A DNA stretch of 61,000 nucleotides from Symbiodinium natans. Lineage: Eukaryota > Sar > Dinophyceae > Suessiales > Symbiodiniaceae. The translations under genes and the position numbers were made by a program. The stretch covers positions 64,001 to 125,000 of the forward strand of contig CAJNDS010000439.1 of assembly GCA_905221605.1 (NCBI GenBank). The letters are read 5' to 3'. Position 1 is the stretch's first letter. Every line of letters starts with the position of its first letter. The notes beneath the pieces were generated by a model. That model searched no databases. It was not told the origin of the DNA and saw only the letters and a program-made list of their open reading frames with translations. This document shows, in pieces, positions 26,301-38,300 of the stretch.

Positions 26301-29300
26301 GGCACCCTGCTTCATGTCCCGTTGCAAGGAGTGAGGAAGAGTCCGATTCATGTAGTCCGGAGTCGACCCTACTCCCTCTGTCAACGAGGGTCCAGCTTTC
26401 CGTACTTGAAGAGGTCTGGTGCAGTTGTACAAAGTTTTGGCAGGAATCAGCGGGGTGGGAGAACATGCAGACAAAGCACTTGACTTTTCCGTGTTGGCCG
26501 CCCACTGTCGCTGTCCCACACCGTCTGTTCGTGCAGGTGTGCCTTTCCCCCACTACCTCTTGGCAACAGTGAGTTGAGCTCTTTCCCAGTTCGGGAAAGA
26601 GAATTTGTACAGTGTACCAACAGGTAAGTAATTGCAAACGCTTGTGCGGGGGGTCCCAGGGGGGTTTGGGGGTTTCCCAGAAAGTCCCAGCGAGCCCCAG
26701 AAAAGTTTTAGAGAAGATCAATTCGTGTTTTTTTGGAGCACCCCCTCTATAGGAGCCACCGACAGGCGGGATTTCTACGGCATCGGGTTGCAGCTCCTCC
26801 AAGTGGTGGGGGGGGGGTCTGGCAGGTCGGGGGGGGGGGGGGGGGCATCACAAAATTTGGCACGGAGGGAAGGGGTGGGTTGGGGGGAAGGAGACCGGAT
26901 CCCGTGTCTGCTTGTTCCAAACGCTTCTCGGCAGGAAGCCGAGGCGAATGTGTATTTAGATCATTTAGAGCAGTCCTGCGTTGTTCTTCAGCTACCATTT
27001 TGGCTAGAGTCTCGGCTAGGGGCCCTTTGAGTCTTCAGGGCATCGCATCCCGGTTTCTGAGGCAGTTCCAGTCTCTGGGCCAACGCGGTCAGTTCGAGAG
27101 CGTCACGCGACCCCCTTCCTCAAGGAGGAGGAGCATGTTTGTTCGGTGTTTGCTTCTCTGCTCTGCGGGCACGGGCGTACATTTGTTTTCGATTCGTCTG
27201 CGGGCTCCTGACAACTTCGATTGGACCCCACTTCTTTGTTCGAACGTGTGTGCAGACAAGACGTGACACGCCAAAAGTCATATCGGAAGAGCCCACAAGA
27301 GCTGCCTGGGTCTGACAGCAGGAGCTGGAGACTCCAGAGGACGTCCGAGGGGTCCAGTTCAGCGATGACATCAGAACCGAGGCACCCTGCTTCATGTCCC
27401 GTTGCAAGGCGTGATGTAGAGTCCGATTCATCTAGTCCGGAGTCGACCCTACTCCTTCAATGAGGGTCCAGCTTTCCGTAATTGAAGAGGCCTGGTGCAG
27501 TTGTACAAAGTCTAAGTCTACTGTAGGCAGAATTAGAACATGCAGACAAAGCACTTGACTTTTCTGCGTTGGCCGCCCATGTCGTTGTCCCACACCGTCA
27601 GTTCGTGCAGGTATGCCTTTCCCCCACTACCTCTTGGCAATAGGATGAGTGTGAGCTCTTTCCTAGTTCGGGAAGGAGATTTTGTACGGTATGTATACAA
27701 CGCAAGGTAAGTAATGTGTGTTTAGAGCAGTCCGGCGTTCTTCAGTTACCTTTTGGCTAGAGTCTCGGCTAGACTCTGCGTCTTCAGGGCATCGCATCCC
27801 TGTTTCTGAGGCAGTTCCAGTCTCTGGGCCAACGCGGTCAGTTCGAGAGCGTCACGCGACCCCTTTCCTCAAGGAGGAGGAGCATGTTTGTTCGGTGTTT
27901 GCTTCTCTGCTCTGCGGGCACGGGTGTACATTTGTTTTCGATTCGTCTGCGGGCTCCTGACAACTTCGATTGGACCCCACTTCTTTGTTCGAACGTGAGT
28001 GCAGACAAGACGTGACGCGCCAAAAGTCATATCGGAAGAGCCACAAGAGCTGCATGGGTCTGCCAGCAGGAGCTGGAGACTCCAGAGGACGTCCGAGGGG
28101 TCCAGTTCAGCGATGACATCAGAACCGAGGCACCCTGCTTCATGTCCCGTTGCAAGGCGTGATGTAGAGTCCGATTCATCTAGTCCGGAGTCGACCCTAC
28201 TCCTTCAATGAGGGTCCAGCTTTCCGTAATTGAAGAGGCCTGGTGCAGTTGTACAAAGTCTAAGTCTAGGCAGAATTAGAACATGCAGATAAAGCACTTG
28301 ACTTTTCTGCGTTGGCCGCCCATGTCGTTGTCCCACACCGTCAGTTCGTGCAGGTATGCCTTTCCCCCACTACCTCTTGGCAATAGGATGAGTGTGAGCT
28401 CTTTCCTAGTTCGGGAAGGAGATTTTGTACGGTATGTATACAACGCAAGGTAAGTAATGTGTGTTTAGAGCAGTCCGGCGTTCTTCAGTTACCTTTTGGC
28501 TAGAGTCTCGGCTAGACTCTGCGTCTTCAGGGCATCACATCCCTGTTTCTGAGGCAGTTCCAGTCTCTGGGCCAACGCGGTCAGTTCGAGAGCGTCACGC
28601 GACCCCTTTCCTCAAGGAGGAGGAGCATGTTTGTTCGGTGTTTGCTTCTCTGCTCTGCGGGCACGGGCGTACATTTGTTTTCGATTCGTCTGCGGGCTCC
28701 TGACAACTTCGATTGGACCCCACTTCTTTGTTCGAACGTGAGTGCAGACAAGACGTGACGCGCCAAAAGTCATATCGGAAGAGCCACAAGAGCTGCCTGG
28801 GTCTGCCAGCAGGAGCTGGAGACTCCAGAGGACGTCCGAGGGGTCCAGTTCAGCGATGACATCAGAACCGAGGCACCCTGCTTCATGTCCCGTGGCAAGG
28901 CGTGACGTAGAGTCCGATTCATCTAGTCCGGAGTCGACCCTACTCCTTCAATGAGGGTCCAGGTTTCCGCAATTGAGGAGGTCTCGTGAAGTTGTATAAA
29001 GTCTTGGCAGGAGTCAGTGGGGTAGGAGAACATGCAGGACAGATAAAGCACTTGACTTTTCCGTGTTGGCCGCTCACTGTCGCTGTCCCACATCGTCAGT
29101 TCGTGCAGGTATGCCTTGGATGAGTGTGAGGTCTTTCCTAGTTTGGGAAAGAACTTGGTACAGCATATACAACACTGGGTAAGTAATATATATATATGTA
29201 TATATATATATATATCGATATTTCTACTTATATTTATATTTATATTATTTATGTATTTAGAGCAGTCCTGCGTTGTTCTTCAGCTACCTTTCGGCTAGAG

Positions 29301-32300
29301 TCTCGGCTAGACTCTGCGTCTTCAGGGCATCGCATCCCTGTTGAGGCAGTTCCAGTCTCTGGGCCAACGCGGTCAGTTCGAGAGCGTCACGCGACCCCTT
29401 TCCTCAAGGAGGAGGAGCATGTTTGTTCGGTGTTTGCTTCTCTGCTCTGCGGGCACGGGCGTACATTTGTTTTCGATTCGTCTGCCGGCTCCTGACAACT
29501 TCGATTGGACCCCACTTCTTTGTTCGAACGTGTGCGCAGACAAGACGTGACACGCCACAAGTCCCCATTGCAAGGGCCACAAGAGCTGCCTGGGTCTGCC
29601 AGCAGGAGCTGGAGACTCCAGAGGACGTCCGAGGGGTCCAGTTCAGTGATGACATCAGAACCGAGGCACCCTGCTTCATGTCCCGCTGCAAGGCGTGATG
29701 TAGAGTCCGATTCATGTAGTCCGGAGTCGACCCTACTCCTTCAGTCAACGAGGGTCCAGCTTTCCGCAATGCAAGAGGTCTGGTGCAGTTGTATAAAGTT
29801 TTGGCAGGAATCAGTGGGGTCAGTTGGCCGCCCATGTCGCTGTCCCACACCGTCAGTTCATGCAGGTATGCCTTTCCCCCACTACCTCTTGGCAATAGGA
29901 TGAGTATGAGCTCTTTCCTAGTTTGGGAAGGAAATTTTGGGCAGTATATACAATGCAAGGAAAGTAATGTGTGTTTAGAGCAGTCCGGCGTTATTCTTCA
30001 GCTACCTTTTGGCTAGAGTCTCGGTTAGACTCTGCGTCTTCAGGGCATCGCATCCCTGTTTCTGAGGCAGTTCCGATCTCTGGGCCAACACGGTCAGTTC
30101 GAGATCGTCACGCGACCCCCTTCCTCAAAGAGGAGGATCATGTTTGTTCGGTGTTTGCTTTTCTGCTCTGCGGGCACGGGCGTACATTTGTTTTCGATTC
30201 GTCTGCGGGCTCCTGACAACTTCGATTGGACCCGCTTCTTTGTTCGAACGTGTGCGCAGACAAGACGTGACACGCCACAAGTCCCCATTGCAAGGGCCAC
30301 AAGAACTGCATGGGTCTGCCAGCAGGAGCTGGAGACTCCAGAGGACGTCCGAGGGGTCCAGTTCTGCGATGACATCAGAACCGAGGCACCCTGCTTCATG
30401 TCCCGCTGCAAGGCGTGATGTAGAGTCCGATTCATGTAGTCCGGAGTCGACCCTACTCCTTCAGTCAACGAGGGTCCAGCTTTCCGCAATGCAAGAGGTC
30501 TGGTGCAGTTGTATAAAGTTTTGGCAGGAATCAGTGGGGTCAGTTGGCCGCCCATGTCGCTGTCCCACACCGTCAGTTCATGCAGGTATGCCTTTCCCCC
30601 ACTACCTCTTGGCAATAGGATGAGTATGAGCTCTTTCCTAGTTTGGGAAGGAAATTTTGGGCAGTATATACAATGCAAGGAAAGTAATGTGTGTTTAGAG
30701 CAGTCCGGCGTTATTCTTCAGCTACCTTTTGGCTAGAGTCTCGGTTAGACTCTGCGTCTTCAGGGCATCGCATCCCTGTTTCTGAGGCAGTTCCGATCTC
30801 TGGGCCAACACGGTCAGTTCGAGATCGTCACGCGACCCCCTTCCTCAAAGAGGAGGATCATGTTTGTTCGGTGTTTGCTTTTCTGCTCTGCGGGCACGGG
30901 CGTACATTTGTTTTCGATTCGTCTGCGGGCTCCTGACAACTTCGATTGGACCCGCTTCTTTGTTCGAACGTGTGCGCAGACAAGACGTGACACGCCACAA
31001 GTCCCCATTGCAAGGGCCACAAGAACTGCATGGGTCTGCCAGCAGGAGCTGGAGACTCCAGAGGACGTCCGAGGGGTCCAGTTCTGCGATGACATCAGAA
31101 CCGAGGCACCCTGCTTCATGTCCCGCTGCAAGGCGTGATGTAGAGTCCGATTCATGTAGTCCGGAGTCGACCCTACTCCTTCAGTCAACGAGGGTCCAGC
31201 TTTCCGCAATGCAAGAGGTCTGGTGCAGTTGTATAAAGTTTTGGCAGGAATCATTGGAGCGCAGCCGTATCTAGCAAACACCGCAAGCCGAAGTCAGAGG
31301 CACCTCAGCCGCATTCACAAACAAGACAACGAGGCAGGATTCAGGAAACGAGGCAAACAGATTCATCAACAGCCAAAGGCCACAATCAGCAAACGTGCAC
31401 TTCCGAGCTGATTCTTTCCTCTTCCTCCTTGGGGGAGGCTCTCATGACCTGCAGGTATGCTTGTTCGAATGTCCGAAAGGCAGACAATAGAAACCTAAGC
31501 ATGATGGGTTTCAATGTTTCAAAGAGGTTCGTATGCTTTGAAGCAAACTTGTACGGCTCGAAAAAGCGGGGGGGGGGGGGGGGGGGTTGGGCGCAGCCCC
31601 CATCTGCAAGCAGAATGCTCGCATGAGCAGGGATTCAAAAAAACACTCATATGCATTGGAGCGAGCTGGCTTGCACGGCTTTAAAAGCCCGGGGGGCGGG
31701 GGGGGCTAGCAGAAAGGGGCAGCCCCGCATCTGCAAACACAATGTTCGCGTGATGGGTTTCACAAAGATTCATACGAATTGAAGCCACGGCCTAAACAGC
31801 AGTTCCCGCATTTGCAAACACAATGCTGGCATGATGGGTCTGAAAAAGGCTCATGTGGATTGAAACAAGATTGTACGGCTTGACAAAGCGGGCTGGGGGG
31901 CCGCCCCTCCCCCACTTGCAAACACCATGCTCGTATGAGGGGTTTCAAAAAGATTGATATGCTTTGAAGCAAGCTTGCGAGGCCTGAGAGGGGGGGGGGG
32001 GGTTGGGGAGGGCGGCAGTCCCCCGCCCACCCACCCATCTGCAAGCAGAATGCTCGCATGAGTGGGGTTTCACAGATGCTTTGAAGCAAGCTTGCGCGGC
32101 ATGAAAAGCCCTCCACCCCTCCCACCCCTCCGCCCCCAAACCCCCCCCCAAACCCCCCTCCCCAACCCCCCCCCATCCCACCCGCCCAACCGTTTTTTTA
32201 AGCCGTGCAAGCAGAGTCTTTTTCAAACCCATCATGGGAACATTGTGTTTGTAAAATAGGGGGGGCCCCCAAAGCGAACACAATGCGCATGATGAGGGGC

Positions 32301-35300
32301 TTCAAAAAAACTCACATGCATCGAAGCAAAGATTGAAAAAAGAGGGGAGTTGGGGCACCCCCTTTGTTTGCAATCGTAATGCTCTCATGAAAATATGCAC
32401 GGCTTCAGAAGGCGGGGGGGGTCGAGAAGCAAGCACGCTTTGCTTGAAAAAGCGGGGTCCCCTCCTTTTGCAAACTCAGTGCTCGCATGATGGGTTGGGT
32501 TGGGTTGGGGCCGGGGGGGCCGGGTGGACCCCAAGCGCAACAGCAAAGCCACTCCTACATGGAGAACTCTCTCGCGCGGTAAGCTGGTTTTTGTGTGCTA
32601 GCTGCGGGCCTTGTCTTTCCGTGACACTTCTAATGTCTTACGGTCCGGATCTCTTTCGAAGAGGGGTGTTCGTGCGGTAAGCGCGTGTTTGTGTAGTAGT
32701 TGTCTTTGCTTTGATGAATCGGTATTTTCGGTGACTTTTGTGAGTCTCCCGGCCTGGATCTCTTTGGACGCGGGGTTCGCGCAGTGCTTGCCTATTGGCG
32801 GCGTTTGCTTTGCTGAGTCGAGCTCTTTCTTTTGGTGACTTTTCTAATCTTTCGCGGTCTGGGTCTCTTTCGGAGCTTGTGTGCGTCTATTTGTGGCCTT
32901 TGTTTTTCCGAGTTGAGCCTTTTTCTTGTCTTGAACGTTCAACTGTTCGTGGTCTTCTTTCGAAGCGGTTGTTTGTCTATTTGTGCCCCATTGTGCCCTT
33001 TTCGAATCGGACTTTATCTTTTAGTATTTGTTCCACTATCTCCCTGTCTGTGTTTTTTTCGAAGCGGGTGTTTGCCTGTGTGTAGCGTTTGCTTTGCTGA
33101 ATCTAGCTTTTTCTTGTCGTGACTTTTCTATTCTCGCGCGGGCTAGATGTCTTTCGAGGCTCGTGTTTGTCAAGCAGCGGCATTTGCTTTGCTGCATCTG
33201 GCTTTTCTTTTCATTTCTATTCGTGAGTGTTCTGATCTTTCGTGGTTTGGGTCCGTTCCCGGTGATCTGCCCCTGCTTTTGGGCGTTGTCCACATGAGGC
33301 CCTCTTGCTTTGAATCCGTTTGTCATGTTTCCTGGCTGCGGCCGTGATGTTTCTTGACGTTGCCTGGGTTGTTCTCTGCTTTCGGCTGGCTTGTCTCTGA
33401 ATGTGCTGGGGGTTCCTGAGTTAATTTCTTCAGCTACCTTTCGGCTCATGGCCCTCGGTTGTTCCAGTCTCTGTGCCAACACGGAGCATGTGTGTTCGGT
33501 GTTTGCTTGTTAGAATTCAAGCTCAACTCTTCTCCTCGCCCGGTCTACTCCTCGCCCAACGCCAGGGTGCCCAACCCCAGAGTGTTTCTGGAGTGCCCGA
33601 GTCTGCCTGGAGTGCTCGAGTGCCAACCCCAAAGTGTCCCCGGAGTGCCCCAACCCCCCCAGAGTGCGCTGCCCAACTCCAGAGTGTCCCTCCCTGGACT
33701 GCACAACCCTAGATTGTCCCTAGAGTGCCCAACCCTGAATTGCCCAACCCCAGAGTGTCCCTGGAGTGCCCAACCCCAGAGTGTTTTTGGAGGTGCCCCC
33801 CCCCAAACCCGCTGGAGTGCCCAACCCCACATTGTCCCTGGGTGCCCAACCCCAGAGTATCTCTACCTAGAGAGGGTGGGGATGTTCGAAGTAAAGTAGT
33901 TTTCGAGTCGTCTTCGGGCTCCTGCGACTTCGATTGGACCACCTTCTTTGCTCGAACGTGTGCGCAGACAAGATGTGACACGCCGAAAGCCCTGTCGCAA
34001 GAGCCACAAGAGCTGCATGAGCCTGACAGCAGGAGCCTCCAGAAGACCTCCGGGGCGTCCAGTTCAGCGATGACATCAGCACCGAGGCACCCTGCGTCAT
34101 GTCCCGTTGCAAGGAGTGATGTAGAGACCGATTCATCTCGTCCGGAGTCGACCGTATTCCTTCACTCAATTGAGGGTCCAGCTTTCCGTAATTCAAGAGG
34201 TCTGGTGCAGTTTTAAAATGTCTTGGCAGGAGTAAGTGGGGTGGCAGGACTTGCAGGACAGCAGAGTTCTTAAAGCACTTGACTTTTCCGCGTTGGCCGC
34301 CCACCGTCGCCGTCCCACACGGCAGGGCCGTGCAGGTATGCTTTTTGGCGAAAGGCTGAGTGCGAATTCGTTCCTAAGTTCGGGAAATAGATTTTGTCTA
34401 GTAGTCCTGTATACAATACAAGGCAAGTAACTTGTATTTAGAGCAGTCCCCCGCCAGTTTCTTCAGCTACCTTTCGGCCAAAGGCCCTCTGAGTTTTCAG
34501 GGCACCGCATCCCTGTTTCTGAGGCAGTTCCAGTCTCTGGGCCAACGCGGTCAGTTCGAGAGCGTCACGCGACCCCTTTCCTCAAGGAGGAGGAGCCTGC
34601 TTTTTCGATGTTGCTTCTCTGCTCTGCGGGCAAGGCTGTGCATTTGTTTTCGATTCGTCTGCGGGTTGCCTGGAGGCTTCAATTGCACCACCTTGTTTGT
34701 TCGAACAATGTGCACAAACAAGACATGACACGCCACAAGAGCTGCATGGGTCTGCCAGCAGGAGCTGGAGACTCCAGAGGACGTCCGAGGGGTCCAGTTC
34801 AGCGATGACATCAGCACCGAGGCACCCTGCTTCAGTGATAAAGATTCCGATTCATCTAGTCCGGAGTCGACCCTACTCCTTCACTCAATTGAGGGTCTCG
34901 CTTCCGTACTTGAAGAGGTCTGGTGGAGTTTTAAAATGTCTTGGCAGGAATCAGTGGGGTGGCAGGACTTGCAGGACAGCTAAATTTCAACGCACTTGAC
35001 TTTTCCGCGTTGGCCGCCCACCGTCGCCGTCCCACACGGCAGGGCCGTGCAGGTATGCCTTTCCTTCACCTCTTGGCAGGAGCTTTTTCCTAGTTCGGGA
35101 AAGAGCTTCTGTACAGTATGTATACAGCATGAGGCAAGTAATGTGTATTTAGAGCAGCCCCGCGATAATTTCTTCAGCTACCCTTAAGGCACTTGTGTTT
35201 TCTGCATTGGCCGGCCACCATCGCTGTCCCACACAGTTCGTGAAGGTATGCCTTTCCCCACTACCTCTTGCCAGGATGGGTGTGAACCCTTTCCTAGTTC

Positions 35301-38300
35301 GGGAAATAGATTCTGTACAGTAGTCCTGTGTACAATACAAGGCAAGTAACGTGTATTTAGAGCAGTCCCCCGCTAGTTTCTTCAGCCACCTTTCGGCCAA
35401 AGGCCCTCTGAGTTTTCAGGGCACCGCATCCCTGTTCCTGAGGCAGTTCCAGTCTTTGGGCCAACTCGGTCAGTTCGAGAGCGTCACGCGACCCCTTTCC
35501 TCAATGAGGAGAAGCGCATGTTTGTTCGGTGTTTGCTTCTCTGCTGTGCGAGCAAGGCTGTGCATTTGTTTTCGATTCGTCTTCGGGCTCCTGCGACTTC
35601 GATTGGACCACCTTCTTTGTTCGAACGTGTGCGCAGACAAGATGTGACACGCCAAAAGCCCCTGTCTCAAGAGTCGCATGGGCCTGCCAGCAGGAGCTGG
35701 AGACTCCAGAGGACGTCCGGGGGGTCCAGTTCAGCGATGACATCAGCACCGAGGCACCCTTCGTCAGTGATGTAGAGACCGATTCATCTAGTCCGGAGTC
35801 AACCCTACTCCTTCACTCAATTGAGGGTCCAGCTTTCCATAATTTAATGAGAGTTTTGCGGTTACCCCTGTGTTCGGTAACCTTAAATATTCCGTGATAT
35901 AGCCCGCGATACAGTCGAATTAGCACTCACTGACTCACGCGATACCCACGTGAGCGCTAATTGGGCTGTACCACGGGCTATGTGGACAAATTTAATTTTA
36001 GAGGTTACCGGCGTGCGGGGTTACCGGGCCACTCTCCAATTGAAGAGGTCTGGTGCAGTTTGAAAATGTCTTGGCAGGAATCAGTGGGGTGGCAGGACTT
36101 TGCAGAACAGCTAAATTCTTAAAGCACTTGACTTTTCCGCGTTGGCCGCCCACCGTCGCCGTCCCACACCGCGGGGCCGTGCAGGTATGCTTTTTGGCGA
36201 AAGGCTGAGTGCGAACTCGCTCCTAGTTCGGGAAATAGATTTTGTACAGTAGTCCTGTATACAATACCAGGTAAGTTATGTGCATTTAGAGCAGTCCCCA
36301 GCTAGTTTCTTCAGCTACCTTTCGGCCAAAGGCCCTCTGAGTTTTCAGGGCACCGCATCCCTGTTTCTGAGGCAGTTCCAGTCTCTGGGCCAACGCGGTC
36401 AGTTCGAGAGCGTCACGCGACCCCTTTCCTCAAGGAGGAGGAGCCTGCTTTTTCGATGTTGCTTCTCTGCTCTGCGGGCAAGGCTGTGCATTTGTTTTCG
36501 ATTCGTCTGCGGGTTGCCTGGAGGCTTCAATTGCACCACCTTGTTTGTTCGAACAATGTGCACAAACAAGACATGACACGCCACAAGAGCTGCATGGGTC
36601 TGCCAGCAGGAGCTGGAGACTCCAGAGGGCGTCCGGGGGGTCCAGTTCAGCGATGACATCAGCACCGAGGCACCCAGCTTCATGTCCTGTTGCAGTGATG
36701 TAGAGTCCGATTCATCTAGTCCACGTCGACCCTACTCCTTCACCCAACGAGGGGCCAGCTTACTTGAAGAGGTCGCGTGCAGTGTTAAAATGCCTTGTTA
36801 GGAATCAGTGGGTTGGGAGGGCATGCAGGACAGCTAAATTGCACTTGCCTTTTCTGCATTTGCCGCACACTGTCGCTGTCCCACACCGTCAGTTAGTACA
36901 GGTATGCCTTTCCCCACTACCTCTGATGGGCGTGAACTCTTTCCTCGCTCAGGAAAGAGATTTTGTACAGTATGTATACAATACATGTAAGTAATGTGTA
37001 TGTAGAGCGGTCCCGAGCTAGTTTATTCAGCTCTGAGTTTTCAGGGCATCGCATGCCTGTTTCTGAGGCAGTTCCAGTCTTTGGGCCAACTCGGTCAGTT
37101 CGAGAGCGTCACGCGACCCCTTTCCTCAATGAGGAGAAGCGCATGTTTGTTCGGTGTTTGCTTCTCTGCTGTGCGAGCAAGGCTGTGCATTTGTTTTCGA
37201 TTCGTCTTCGGGCTCCTGCGACTTCGATTGGACCACCTTCTTTGTTCGAACGTGTGCGCAGACAAGATGTGACACGCCAAAAGCCCCTGTCGCAAGAGTC
37301 GCATGGGCCTGCCAGCAGGAGCTCAACACTCCAGAGGACGTCCGGGGGGTCCAGTTCAGCGATGACATCAGCACCGAGGCACCCAGCTTTATGTTCTGTT
37401 GATTCTGTTGCAGTGATGTAGAGTCCGATGCATGTAGTCCGTAGTCTAGTCCGGAGTCGACCGTATTCTTCACTTAAATGAGGGTCCAGCTTTCCGTACT
37501 TGAAGAGGTCTGGTGCAGTTTTTAAAATGTCTTGGCAGGAATCCGTGGGAGGGGGTAGGGATTGATGGTCGAACACCCATGGGGCCAGGAAGGGAGGGGG
37601 AAAGGGAGGGTTCACAGTCCAGTTGCAAAAAGGGAGAAGGGGACCGGGAGTGTTCAGGCTCATGGACAGCAGTGCGTCAGCAAGAGAGGAAACCTTCTTC
37701 ACGTTGTTGTTTCAACTTACACGCCGGGAAGCCATAGACTCTTCCATTTCCTACGACAAAACAAGGGAGCGCAGCCGAACCCTCACAGCAGACCAGTCCT
37801 TCAGAGCAATTCGTGGAGGGCTGCTAAAGCTCTATGACAAGGGTGAAGAGTCATCGATTCTAGCAGGGTAGTTGCCAGAACGCTTGTTGCCGAAACAGCA
37901 CGGTGCGTTCATGCGGTCTTCAGCACGTTAGGCACAGGCGTCACCCCCATGGTCGGATGTGCAGTGGATTTGCTTTGATTTCCGAGGCAGTTCGAGTCTT
38001 TGGTTCAAGACGGCCTGTTCAAGACCGTCAGCCAACACCTTTTCTGATGGAGGAGCTCTCCGTGAGTTTGCTTGTTTGTGCGTGCCTCTTGGACTTTTGT
38101 TGACACATCTCTTCCTGTGCTATGCAAGCCAGGCGGTAGTGCCTTCGATTCCTACACTTTCTTGTAGAACGTTGATGATTTCCTGATATTTGCCCAGCAA
38201 TCTCAGCATGCTGGGCTGCAACTGCGTCTGCCCGCAAAGTGCTTAGGGTGGCCGGGCAAATAACCACTCGGAGTGACAGAGCTTGTCTTGCAAGGGTCCC

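Larger units (their letters stand above)
25790..31252 (+). repeat. Young tandem expansion of the A-B unit (first block)
   Basis: Seven A-B units whose introns are also conserved. A exons start at 25990, 27062, 27811, 28554, 29346, 30067 and 30787; the regular spacings are 749, 743, 792, 721 and 720 bp. The last two units match perfectly at offset 720 bp from ~29648. The B-to-A intron carries a conserved block with GTAAGT, GCAAGT or GAAAGT in different copies. Confidence 0.85.
33895..37550 (+). repeat. Young tandem expansion of the A-B unit (second block)
   Basis: Further units with conserved introns, A exons at 34524, 35443, 36372 and 37068. They alternate as two subtypes: 34524 resembles 36372, and 35443 resembles 37068, showing duplication of a two-unit block. 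Confidence 0.8.

Noticed and set aside
29404-29958. Minus-strand frames of 180-195 codons over the young array units
   Set aside because: Mirror frames of conserved duplicates; the plus frame shows the synonymous-change pattern and splice context.
34945-34980. Possible third micro-exon GAATCAGTGGGGTGGCAGGA reading ESVGWQDLQ in B-to-A introns
   Set aside because: Sister copies have stops or frame-breaking indels (28990, 34225, 36065), so it is not constrained.
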